Source of the DNA: Competibacteraceae bacterium UBA2792
GTDB taxonomy: Bacteria > Pseudomonadota > Gammaproteobacteria > Competibacterales > Competibacteraceae
Direction of reading: 5' to 3'
Assembly: GCA_002352125.1 (NCBI GenBank)
Contig: DEHU01000052.1
Span: forward strand, 1 to 10,149
DNA length: 10,149 nt
Shown here in pieces: positions 1 to 5,518 of the stretch. The notes below the pieces were generated by a model. The model did no database searches. It was not told the origin of the DNA and saw nothing but the letters and a program-made list of their open reading frames with translations. The position numbers were made by a program, and so were the translations under genes. The stretch's first letter is position 1, and each line of letters opens with the position of its first letter.

Positions 1-99
1 ACCAGCATGACCCAGGAATACTTCACCCAGGACGAGAAGGGCGCCACCAAGTCGGCCGGCAAGGCGGGCTGGGATGTCAAGGCGAACAAGAAACTCTGA
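1..99 (+). CDS. C-terminal end of an unidentified protein (5' partial)
   Basis: An open frame runs in from the left edge and stops at TGA 97-99, giving 32 residues that end DVKANKKL. The fragment is hydrophilic, rich in Lys, Gly and Thr, and has no membrane segment or cysteine. Its GC-rich codons agree with the GC-rich genes of the window. I do not recognise the family and the visible part is too short to assign one. A GC-rich hairpin starts about 50 bases after the stop and may mark the end of its transcript. Confidence 0.6.
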   Translation, partial: TSMTQEYFTQDEKGATKSAGKAGWDVKANKKL

Positions 100-148
100 G
101 CGTGAGATCGGAGTCTTCGAGCCGGTGGTGAAGGTTGCTATTCCCTTG

Positions 149-173
149 GCCTGCTGGTATCGCGCCAGCAGGC
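149..173 (+). terminator. GC-rich hairpin after the first gene
   Basis: GCCTGCTGG (149-157) and CCAGCAGGC (165-173) form a perfect 9-bp stem around a 7-base loop. An alternative outer pairing, CTTGGCC (145-151) with GGCCAAG (181-187), competes for the same bases. No T-run follows, so this is not a textbook intrinsic terminator. A 3'-end protecting structure is equally possible. Confidence 0.35.
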
Positions 174-315
174 AGGCAACGGCCAAGATGAGACCGGCAA
201 GATCGCACTCCACGAGGCGGATCGCTTCATGGATATACGGAATTCAATTTGTCGTAATCGTTCGGTTCCCTATCTAGTGAAATCGAGAGATAGGGCAATT
301 CATGGAGAAAGCAAT

Positions 316-762
316 ATGATCGTTTTAAGTCAAGATTTGAATGCCTCCGAACCCGAGTATCGTACCAGGATCGGTTGGAGCAGCGCCATCCTCGTTCTCG
401 TACTGTCCGCAATAGGGTTTTGGGCCGGCGCCAAGATTTACGCCGTTGGACAACATGACGAATGGTTTCGTAATGCGGTGTTGGGGGTGTTCACGCTCGT
501 GAATTCTCTGCGCATCCTGGCGTATGTGCCGCAGATGCTGACGGCGGCCAAGGATACCAATGGCGCATCTGGAATCTCTTATGCTACCTGGAGCCTCTTT
601 TTGGTATCGCATCTCACTACGATTACCTATGCTATCGTGTATCTTGGTGACGCGGTCATGGCTTTGATATTCTTCGGCAACGCACTGGCTTGTCTGACAG
701 TGATCGCGATTACCTTCGTCAAACGCAGGCGGTATGTCGCTCTTCTCACGCAAAGGCTGTAA
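316..762 (+). CDS. Small PQ-loop / SemiSWEET-like membrane protein
   Basis: The 148-residue product has about four hydrophobic segments (roughly residues 22-44, 52-73, 88-110 and 113-135) and ends in a basic tail (KRRRY). Residues 70-73 read YVPQ, the Pro-Gln signature of the PQ-loop/MtN3 superfamily, and Asn122 in the last helix sits where SemiSWEETs carry a conserved Asn in the third helix of the bundle. Family members move sugars or other small solutes as dimers of triple-helix bundles; the substrate here cannot be told. The ATG at 316 is chosen because GGAGA (304-308) lies 7 bases upstream, whereas the earlier in-frame ATG at 229 would add 29 charged residues and has no such site. The extra first hydrophobic segment makes it longer than a typical 85-100 residue SemiSWEET. 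It appears monocistronic, with a hairpin directly after the stop. Confidence 0.75.
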   Translation: MIVLSQDLNASEPEYRTRIGWSSAILVLVLSAIGFWAGAKIYAVGQHDEWFRNAVLGVFTLVNSLRILAYVPQMLTAAKDTNGASGISYATWSLFLVSHLTTITYAIVYLGDAVMALIFFGNALACLTVIAITFVKRRRYVALLTQRL

Positions 763-786
763 ATCTTTGCCAATCGTTGGCAAGAT
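763..786 (+). terminator. Hairpin directly after the PQ-loop gene
   Basis: TTGCCAA (767-773) and TTGGCAA (777-783) pair perfectly around a TCG loop. ATCT before and GAT after extend the stem if one base is bulged. It begins at the stop codon. No U-tract follows, so termination is only a suggestion. Confidence 0.35.
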
Positions 787-876
787 CTGGAGCCGGTTAA
801 TTGGGAATTGAAATAGAGGCTTTTAAAGTTGGTTGGCAATAGGTCGCCCGATACATCTAACTTAAGTGAGGCTAAC

Positions 877-1272
877 ATGGCTTATACCGTCGAGACTTCC
901 ACCCCACCCAACACCCCGATCCCTATTGGGCCGTATAATCACGTTGCCAAGGTGGGCCCGTTCGTGAGCATCGGGGGCACTGCCGGCGTCGATCCCCTTA
1001 CCGGCCAACTGGCTGGATCGGACGTATACTCGCAGGCGATGCAGATTATAAAGTCGTTTCGAGCGATGCTGGAGTCTGTAGATTCTGATCTGGGTCACGT
1101 CATTCACGTTAATGTCTTTTTGAAGGACATGCGAGATTTCGACGAAATGAACCGCGCTTACGTCGAGATGATGGGCGATCACCGTCCCGCACGAACGGTG
1201 ATTGGAGTGAATGAGCTTCCAAAACCCGGCGTTTTGCTCACGATGAATCTGACCGCCGTGACCGGTAGGTGA
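877..1272 (+). CDS. RidA/YjgF/YER057c/UK114-family protein
   Basis: The 131-residue product has the usual length and layout of the family: IGPYNHV near residues 17-23, the SIGGTAGVDPLTG stretch (31-43), a central helix ending in VFLKDMRDFDEMN (80-92), and PARTVIGV (104-111). RidA proteins are cytosolic trimers that hydrolyse reactive enamine/imine intermediates made by PLP enzymes. Arg106 matches the substrate-binding Arg105 of E. coli RidA. The C-terminal strand IEIEAIAV of E. coli RidA is LTMNLTAV here, so both glutamates are replaced (Thr122, Asn124), and Glu120 is the other key active-site residue. It is therefore likely one of the Rid subfamilies without, or with altered, imine deaminase activity. 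The ATG at 877 follows a weak GTGAGG site (866-871); the in-frame ATG at 829 would only add 16 residues not found in the family. Confidence 0.88.
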   Translation: MAYTVETSTPPNTPIPIGPYNHVAKVGPFVSIGGTAGVDPLTGQLAGSDVYSQAMQIIKSFRAMLESVDSDLGHVIHVNVFLKDMRDFDEMNRAYVEMMGDHRPARTVIGVNELPKPGVLLTMNLTAVTGR

Positions 1273-1312
1273 TGGCTGCCATGTCGAGTTGGAGAGCCAA
1301 TCATTGCATGAA

Positions 1313-1334
1313 GGCAGCCGCTTTTGGCGGCTGT
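1313..1334 (+). terminator. Hairpin terminator-like element after the RidA gene
   Basis: CAGCCGC (1315-1321) and GCGGCTG (1327-1333) pair perfectly around TTTTG, with a possible G-T pair outside. The following bases (TTGATTGCTCCTT) are only moderately T-rich. GGCTGCC at 1274-1280, right after the stop codon, is also an exact complement of GGCAGCC at 1313-1319, so a second, exclusive fold exists. Confidence 0.5.
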
Positions 1335-1403
1335 TGATTGCTCCTTGTCGGTATCCCGCGCTTCATTTTTCTATTTGACCGCACCGTAAGAAGAAGGGAT
1401 CCA

Positions 1404-2219
1404 ATGAGTAAGCCAGGATATATTCATACCTTTTCAAAAAAAGAACAGGATAGGCTTCTCAATCAGGGGCAATTTCTCGAACCGTACATTCATCGCCAAA
1501 TCGATTTTACCAATTGTCGTCACGTATTGGAAATCGGTTGCGGAGTTGGCGCGCAAATTTCTATACTCGCGAGAAAATTTCCTAATTTAATAATCGATGG
1601 TATCGATCTGGTATCGTCGCAGATTAGTCGTGCAGAAAGCACTCTTGGGGATTTAATCGCAAACCAAAGAGTGAACTTAAAAATTGCTTCTGCTTATGAG
1701 TTACCATTCCCCGATAATGGCTACGATGGTGCCTGTGTTTTTTCTGTACTTGAACACGTCGATGATCCGCTTGCCGTGTTAAACGAAGCACACCGGGTGT
1801 TAAAATTCGGGGGTGTTTTGTATTGTACGGAAGTTTTTAATTCGGGTCTCTATATTTACCCAAATTGTCCGGCAATAAACGAATATTGGACGGCATTTAA
1901 TCAATGCCAGATCGATATGGGTGGAGACCCCGATATCGGAATGAAGCTTGTAAATTTGGCTTCAGCAGCAGGATTCAAACAAATCGATTTCCGTGACGTG
2001 TCGCCTATTCTCGATCAGCGGATCGTATCGAAACCGCAGCGAGCAGATTTTTTGAATTTTTGGAAGTCGCTTTTTCTTAGTGCTTCGGGAGGCTTGATTT
2101 CTGAAGGGAGAATAACATCAGCAGTCGTATCGGAGCTACACGAAGAATTTAACGCCCTGATCGAAAACAAGGATACGGTTTTCTTGTATTCGGGCAAGCA
2201 GATCGAGTGTTATAAATAG
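1404..2219 (+). CDS. Class I SAM-dependent methyltransferase (UbiE/Methyltransf_11-like)
   Basis: The 271-residue product carries the Rossmann-fold methyltransferase signature. Motif I is VLEIGCGVG (41-49), the acidic residue at the end of strand 2 is Asp68 in GIDLV, and the stretch YDGACVFSVLEHVDDP (107-122) followed by LNEAHRVLKFGGVLY (126-140) is the motif II/III block. It should transfer a methyl group from S-adenosylmethionine to a small molecule or lipid-type acceptor; the C-terminal half (about 150-271) sets the substrate and I do not recognise it. The ATG at 1404 is preferred over the in-frame ATG at 1338 because GAAGGGA (1393-1399) stands just upstream and the longer form adds a basic, unlike-family leader. 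Its codons are strongly AT-rich against the RidA gene before it and the GC-rich block after it, suggesting later acquisition. It meets the next gene tail to tail. Confidence 0.85.
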   Translation: MSKPGYIHTFSKKEQDRLLNQGQFLEPYIHRQIDFTNCRHVLEIGCGVGAQISILARKFPNLIIDGIDLVSSQISRAESTLGDLIANQRVNLKIASAYELPFPDNGYDGACVFSVLEHVDDPLAVLNEAHRVLKFGGVLYCTEVFNSGLYIYPNCPAINEYWTAFNQCQIDMGGDPDIGMKLVNLASAAGFKQIDFRDVSPILDQRIVSKPQRADFLNFWKSLFLSASGGLISEGRITSAVVSELHEEFNALIENKDTVFLYSGKQIECYK

Positions 2220-2328
2220 CATGCACCGTCGCTAACCAACCGTTTGGTGCGATGGGGTCGTCGCGAATGCAATCGACCGCCGAGCGGCGAATCTGCCGTC
2301 CGGCGTATCGGTTCGCAGGCGCTCCTAC

Positions 2329-2715
2329 TCAAGATTTGCGATAGCTGATCGCGCATAGCGTAGCGCCCTGCGGATCTCGCAGCACGCAAAACCGGCCGAC
2401 GTCGGGGATGTCGGCCGGTGGCCGGAGAAGGGTCCCGCCCAAAACTTCGACTTGGCGCGCGGTGGCGTCCACGTCGGCCACCGTGACGTAAACGCCCCAG
2501 GAGGGCGGCATCCCGGTGCATTCTGGAGGTGAGGCCATCAGACCACCGACCGGTTCGCCGTTGACCTTGATCAACACATAATTTGTTCCGCCGCCGCAGT
2601 AGTCTTCGGTCTCCCAGCCGAACAGCTCGCCGTAGAACTGTCGGGCGGCGGCCACGTCGGTGGTCATCAGTTCGTTCCAGCTAAACGCGCCGTGTCGCAA
2701 GCAATCTTCGTTCAT
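2329..2715 (-). CDS. VOC-superfamily (glyoxalase/bleomycin-resistance fold) protein
   Basis: The 128-residue product shows the two beta-alpha-beta-beta-beta halves of a VOC protein: FSWNELMTTDVAAARQFYGE (11-30) and LFGWE in the first half, and WGVYVTVADVDATARQVEVL followed by GGTLLRPPADIPDVGRF and VLRDPQGATLCAI in the second. Relatives are small homodimeric cytosolic enzymes or drug-binding proteins. In close relatives the first-strand residue is usually His (WHELMT) and a likely metal ligand; here it is Asn14, so metal-dependent catalysis is doubtful and the reaction is unknown. The ATG at 2715 is chosen because GAGG (2727-2724 on the minus strand) lies 8 bases upstream; a GTG three codons earlier would overlap that site. 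It follows the UmuD-like gene by 70 bp on the same strand, so it may be read from the same promoter. Confidence 0.85.
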   Translation of the reverse strand: MNEDCLRHGAFSWNELMTTDVAAARQFYGELFGWETEDYCGGGTNYVLIKVNGEPVGGLMASPPECTGMPPSWGVYVTVADVDATARQVEVLGGTLLRPPADIPDVGRFCVLRDPQGATLCAISYRKS

Positions 2716-2785
2716 CGTCGTCACCTCGCGGTTTTGGGTGTGAAGCGGTGCAAAAGACTGGATAGAGAAGCGGAAAAGAACGAAC

Positions 2786-3295
2786 TCAGGACAACGGATG
2801 TCGCCCCGGCCATGCCCGGTGTACCGTCCAGCGCACCACGCCCCAAATGGCGGGTTCGCGGCCGTTGCCCAGCATCTGGTCAGGAAGATCTGGATGGGTG
2901 GATTGCATCACCAGCCGGCCTCGGTCGTCGCGATCCAAACGTTGCAGCACGAACTCGCCTTCGATGATCGCCACCACGATGCTGCCACTGGTCGGCGGTA
3001 TGGCCCGATCGATCACCAGCAAGTCGCCGTCGCAGATGCCGGCATCCCGCAACGAGTTGCCGCTGGCTCGCGCGAGAAACGTGCTTTCCGGATTGCGGAT
3101 CAGATACTCGTTCAAACTCGGGGGGCATTCGACGCCGTCGTCGTCGGGGGATGCGAAAATTGCCAGCACCGGGGTTGCCGGTAACGGCCAGCCCGTTCCA
3201 GGCGGGGGCTCGGCTGTGTGGACGGGCCGGTGATCGGGATCGCTGGGCGGGCGAGAAGCCCGCGCGGCGGTAAGTTCGGCGGTGACTGCTAGCAT
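2786..3295 (-). CDS. UmuD-like S24-fold protein with degenerate catalytic and cleavage sites
   Basis: The 169-residue product aligns with UmuD, the polymerase V accessory subunit, from about residue 43 on. SLNEYLIRNPESTFLARASG (60-79) and NSLRDAGICDGDLLVIDRAI (80-99) match UmuD NQLLIQHPSATYFVKASG and [20 protein letters not shown]. Ser81 equals the nucleophile Ser60. Two key positions are changed. The catalytic Lys97 of UmuD (GEFTVKKL) is Gln118 here (GEFVLQRL, codon CAA), and the Cys24-Gly25 cleavage bond is Ala45-Ile46 (VLAIFASP for VQCGFPSP). Self-cleavage to a UmuD'-like form is thus unlikely. The N-terminal 40 residues are a Pro-rich, probably unordered extension. The gene starts 5 bp after the LexA-like gene, and its ribosome site (GGAGG) lies in the last codons of that gene, so the two are translationally coupled. 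No umuC follows. Confidence 0.85.
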   Translation of the reverse strand: MLAVTAELTAARASRPPSDPDHRPVHTAEPPPGTGWPLPATPVLAIFASPDDDGVECPPSLNEYLIRNPESTFLARASGNSLRDAGICDGDLLVIDRAIPPTSGSIVVAIIEGEFVLQRLDRDDRGRLVMQSTHPDLPDQMLGNGREPAIWGVVRWTVHRAWPGRHPLS

Positions 3296-3300
3296 GGGTG

Positions 3301-3888
3301 TTACCTCCGATAGGAGCGAATCAAACCGACTACTACCCCGAAGAGATCGAGACGGTCGCCGGGGCGCAGGACCGGATAGGCCGGGTTGGCGGGCCGCAGC
3401 ACGGCTTCACCGTTTTCTACCGCCAAGGTTTTGAGGGTCAGCTCACCGTCGATGACGGCGACGACCAGATCGCCCGGCCGCGCTGGCGCGTCCCGCTCGA
3501 CGATTACTCGGTCGCCGGGATGGATGCCGGCGTCGAGCATCGAGTCCCCCGTCACCGGTACCAGCACCGTGCGCGAAGGATGCCGGATCAGGTAGGCGTC
3601 GATGGAACTGGCCTCGCCGCTGTCCGTCGCGCTGACCGGCAGTCCCGCCGGCACCGGTGCGTCGGCCAGCGGCCGCTCGAAAAACCGTGCAGTCGGCGTC
3701 CAGCGTCCGGCCGGGGTTCGCTCCAGAAAGCCGGAATCCCGCAGCCGGTGAAGGACTTGGGCCACCCCGGCGCGCGAGGCCAATCCCAGCACGTCCCGCA
3801 AGGGGCCGTAAGCCGGCAGGCTACGCCAGCGTGCGTAGTAATCTTGCAGTTTGGCCAAGTAGGCGGTGTCGTTGGGTGCGCGGGGCAT
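3301..3888 (-). CDS. LexA-like SOS transcriptional repressor with S24 self-cleavage domain
   Basis: The 195-residue product has an N-terminal winged-helix-like part (about residues 8-62, containing LPAYGPLRDVLGL and GVAQVLHRLRDSGFLER) and a C-terminal S24 peptidase domain. The cleavage bond is Ala81-Gly82 in VPAGLPVSA, the nucleophile is Ser116 in VTGDSMLDAGI, and the general base is Lys153 in DGELTLKTL, so the whole RecA-stimulated self-cleavage machinery is present. Expected role: a dimeric DNA-binding repressor that cuts itself on DNA damage and frees its operon. The ATG at 3888 is chosen because the longer TTG-started form (3924) would translate the operator itself and overrun the predicted transcription start. 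The ribosome site is weak. It leads an operon with the UmuD-like gene 5 bp on. It may be a second, operon-specific LexA (LexA2 type) rather than the chromosomal master repressor. Confidence 0.88.
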   Translation of the reverse strand: MPRAPNDTAYLAKLQDYYARWRSLPAYGPLRDVLGLASRAGVAQVLHRLRDSGFLERTPAGRWTPTARFFERPLADAPVPAGLPVSATDSGEASSIDAYLIRHPSRTVLVPVTGDSMLDAGIHPGDRVIVERDAPARPGDLVVAVIDGELTLKTLAVENGEAVLRPANPAYPVLRPGDRLDLFGVVVGLIRSYRR

Positions 3889-3900
3889 GAAAAAGGTCTT

Positions 3901-3920
3901 TACTGTACAAATGTACACTA
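3901..3920 (-). promoter_or_regulatory. LexA-type operator (SOS box) of the LexA-like/UmuD-like operon
   Basis: On the + strand this reads TACTGTACAAATGTACACTA. With one base added on each side it is a 22-bp dyad whose 10-bp arms match at 9 of 10 positions. It agrees with the E. coli LexA box TACTGTATATATATACAGTA at 16 of 20 positions, and its core GTAC-N4-GTAC also resembles the GTAC-N4-GTGC box described for LexA2 of Pseudomonas putida. It lies right after the -10 element and over the expected start of transcription, the right place for autorepression. Confidence 0.8.
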
Positions 3921-3949
3921 ACAATAGAATAAACCAACGTCGCCGTCAA
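3921..3949 (-). promoter_or_regulatory. Sigma-70 promoter of the LexA-like operon
   Basis: Reading the minus strand, TTGACG (3949-3944) is followed by a 17-base spacer and TATTGT (3926-3921). This gives 5 of 6 and 4 of 6 matches to the consensus hexamers. Transcription should start near 3914, inside the operator, leaving a leader of roughly 25 bases before the ATG at 3888. Confidence 0.7.
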
Positions 3950-4367
3950 GCGAGTCGATGAGTGGGGGCTCGGCGCGTAGTTGCCGCTATGCGTTGCGCT
4001 CTTACGCGAATCAGCGCCGCATCGATCTAGCTGCTTTGCTGCGCGCCGCCGTTTGATTCAAGGCGGCTCTTGCGAGCAGTTGCGCCGCGTCTTTGCGAGA
4101 GCGTGACGAAGGGTTTGCGCTCATTCGTCGTTTCGTTCGATGTCGAATCGAGCGAGACACCGGAAATTCGGTCGCTCGCAAGTGAAGTGAAGCGTCGAGC
4201 CGGAAACATTGCACGAACCGTGCGATGTTCTTAAAGCTTGTTCGTTAGCATTGCGGTGGTTAAACTTTATACATTTGGATCGTTTGTTCTTGGGTTTTCA
4301 ACAGAATAATGGTTTTGCTTGCTACCCGCGCCCACGCTTTAACCAAATCTAATCGTATGAAAAGAAT
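3950..4367. other. Gene-free stretch between the SOS operon and the PilZ gene
   Basis: No convincing coding frame is present; short frames here lack ribosome sites and any recognisable sequence. The left two thirds are GC-rich, and the last 120 bases turn AT-rich towards the PilZ gene. It holds an imperfect hairpin (GAGCG 4150-4154 with CGCTC 4173-4177, inner ACCG/CGGT) and a stronger one listed separately. I see no tRNA T-loop signature. It could contain the end of an unseen RNA or simply a transfer boundary. Confidence 0.4.
4205..4229. repeat. Stable 11-bp hairpin upstream of the PilZ gene
   Basis: AACATTGCACG (4205-4215) pairs with CGTGCGATGTT (4219-4229) around a three-base AAC loop, with one T-G wobble as the only departure. 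It sits about 140 bases before the PilZ start. It could be an operator, a terminator of an upstream transcript or part of a leader RNA. Confidence 0.45.
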
Positions 4368-4730
4368 ATGCTGATAAAAGACGATAATACAGCAATTGAG
4401 CGGCGTAAATTTAAACGTTATCCTTTGATCTATTATTTAGATAGCATAGATTTGGAAACAAAGCAGTGTATCGGCCAGTTAATCGATATATCGTTGGAAG
4501 GCGCTATGCTAATCAGCAAAATCCCAGTTCCTTCTGGTATAAAAGTCAAGCTGAGCATAGTATTGCCGACGGGATTCTCTGACGAGAATTATCTTGTTGT
4601 CGAGGCGGAAAGTGTCAGGAATTGTCGCGATATTAACTCAGATTATTATGACACGGGCCTGCACTTTATCAATGTAGACCCGCTAACTAAAAAAGCTATT
4701 ATTGGTTTAATAGATACCTATGGATTTTAA
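4368..4730 (+). CDS. Single-domain PilZ protein (c-di-GMP receptor type)
   Basis: The 120-residue product contains both PilZ signature motifs: RKFKR (13-17) fits RxxxR near the N-terminus and DISLEG (40-45) fits D/NxSxxG. The rest reads as beta strands closing with YYDTGLHFINVDPLTKKAII (92-111), the usual PilZ ending. Such proteins bind cyclic di-GMP between the two motifs and pass the signal on to partners controlling motility, pili, exopolysaccharide or secretion. No output domain is attached, so it must act through another protein. The start at ATG 4368 gives the normal PilZ length; the ribosome site is only a weak AAAAG. The gene is AT-rich, like the secreted protein gene that follows on the same strand after 189 bp and its own promoter. 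Confidence 0.9.
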   Translation: MLIKDDNTAIERRKFKRYPLIYYLDSIDLETKQCIGQLIDISLEGAMLISKIPVPSGIKVKLSIVLPTGFSDENYLVVEAESVRNCRDINSDYYDTGLHFINVDPLTKKAIIGLIDTYGF

Positions 4731-4864
4731 ATTGAGAGGTCTAGTGAATTCGGGTTTTTGCTGCAAGTTGATCGAGTTGTATTGATCCAATATGATGAAA
4801 CTCACGCGAGCTAATTAATTGATTTTATTTTATTTGATATTCGTTCTTCAATTTATCTGGTTTG

Positions 4865-4873
4865 TGCTATACT
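4865..4873 (+). promoter_or_regulatory. Extended -10 promoter of the small secreted protein gene
   Basis: TGC-TATACT (TG at 4865-4866, hexamer 4868-4873) is an extended -10 element with five of six consensus bases. No good -35 exists at the right spacing (TCTTCA at 4845-4850 is poor), as is usual for extended -10 promoters. Transcription would begin near 4880, about 40 bases before the ATG at 4920. Confidence 0.5.
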
Positions 4874-4919
4874 AATGATATTTATTGAAACTAATCTGAC
4901 GAAGCAAGAGGGGGAGCTA

Positions 4920-5264
4920 ATGAAGAAATCAAATTTTTTGCTAGCCGCGATGGCTTTTTTCTTATCGCAAGTTGCTTCTCTTGCGACGGCAGGCGATTCC
5001 GGGGAAGCCATTCAATTGGCTGCTAACGATGAACGGTATGGATGTTGTATCGTTAAAACTGACGACCCAACGGTTGATGTATGGGAATACCAGAACGATA
5101 TTACTTTTATTACTTGTTATAAATGGGCCCAGCTAATTGGTGATCCATTACAATTTTTCAATAATAGAAAGTACGAGTTTTTTGCTGATAAGAAATGCTC
5201 TTCTGTGGGGGGGAAGCGCGAGCTGATACCCGCTATTTGGAGCCCAGAATATCGTAACGGTTAA
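4920..5264 (+). CDS. Small secreted four-cysteine protein, function unknown
   Basis: The 114-residue product starts with a clear Sec signal peptide: MKKSN, a hydrophobic core LLAAMAFFLSQVASL, and a probable cut after ATA (residue 24). The mature part, about 90 residues, has four cysteines (42, 43, 66, 93), suggesting two disulfides in the periplasm or outside, and many aromatic residues (WEYQN, FITCYKW, FFNNRKYEFF). I do not recognise a family. The ATG at 4920 is chosen because the run GGGGAG (4911-4916) lies just before it and the signal peptide begins there; the in-frame ATG at 4875 would bury the signal sequence and sits at the predicted transcription start. The gene is AT-rich like the PilZ gene before it. 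It could be an inhibitor, an adhesion or matrix component, or an exported effector; none is supported directly. Confidence 0.75.
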   Translation: MKKSNFLLAAMAFFLSQVASLATAGDSGEAIQLAANDERYGCCIVKTDDPTVDVWEYQNDITFITCYKWAQLIGDPLQFFNNRKYEFFADKKCSSVGGKRELIPAIWSPEYRNG

Positions 5265-5273
5265 CGGTCGAGC

Positions 5274-5313
5274 GCCCGCGGTTTATTCGTTTGAGCGCCG
5301 AGCGGGCTGGTTC
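5274..5313 (+). terminator. Weak hairpin after the secreted protein gene
   Basis: GCCCGC near 5275-5280 can pair with GCGGGC near 5302-5307 across a long loop of about 20 bases, with some T-richness (TGGTTCTTG) behind. The loop is large and the stem only 6 bp, so this is a tentative transcript end. Confidence 0.2.
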
Positions 5314-5504
5314 TTGACTGGTTTCAATAAACCGCCGGTGCTGCGGATGGAGGCAAGCCCGTGTTCGCGGGGTTGCCCGGTCTTTTCCGGCAGGTAATCA
5401 TCAAAATTCGGCTACTCTCTTCTTGATGGCGCGGCGGTCGGAGCGGTTCCTCGCCGACCGGCGACCGCTTTCGACCGTGCGACGCCAGCCCGACCACCGC
5501 CCGG

Positions 5505-5511
5505 AAGGAGG
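5505..5511 (+). promoter_or_regulatory. Strong Shine-Dalgarno site setting a GTG start
   Basis: AAGGAGG is an exact match to the anti-16S core and lies 7 bases before GTG at 5519. It decides for the GTG start against the longer in-frame ATG at 5423, whose extra 32 residues are Arg-rich and look untranslated. A hairpin with two exclusive partners (5435-5441 with 5454-5460, or 5434-5440 with 5462-5468) lies in the presumed leader. Confidence 0.7.
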
Positions 5512-5518
5512 AAGCCCC

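Noticed and set aside
3298..3921. A 207-codon plus-strand frame opposite the LexA-like gene
   Set aside because: It is antisense to a gene with intact LexA motifs, is low in complexity and would start in the TTACCTCCG that encodes the LexA-like C-terminus.
3889..3924. Longer LexA-like protein from a TTG start
   Set aside because: The added residues would be encoded by the operator itself and would begin upstream of the predicted transcription start.
3950..4260. Possible tRNA or other structured RNA gene
   Set aside because: No anticodon arm, T-loop consensus or CCA end could be found; only unrelated hairpins are present.
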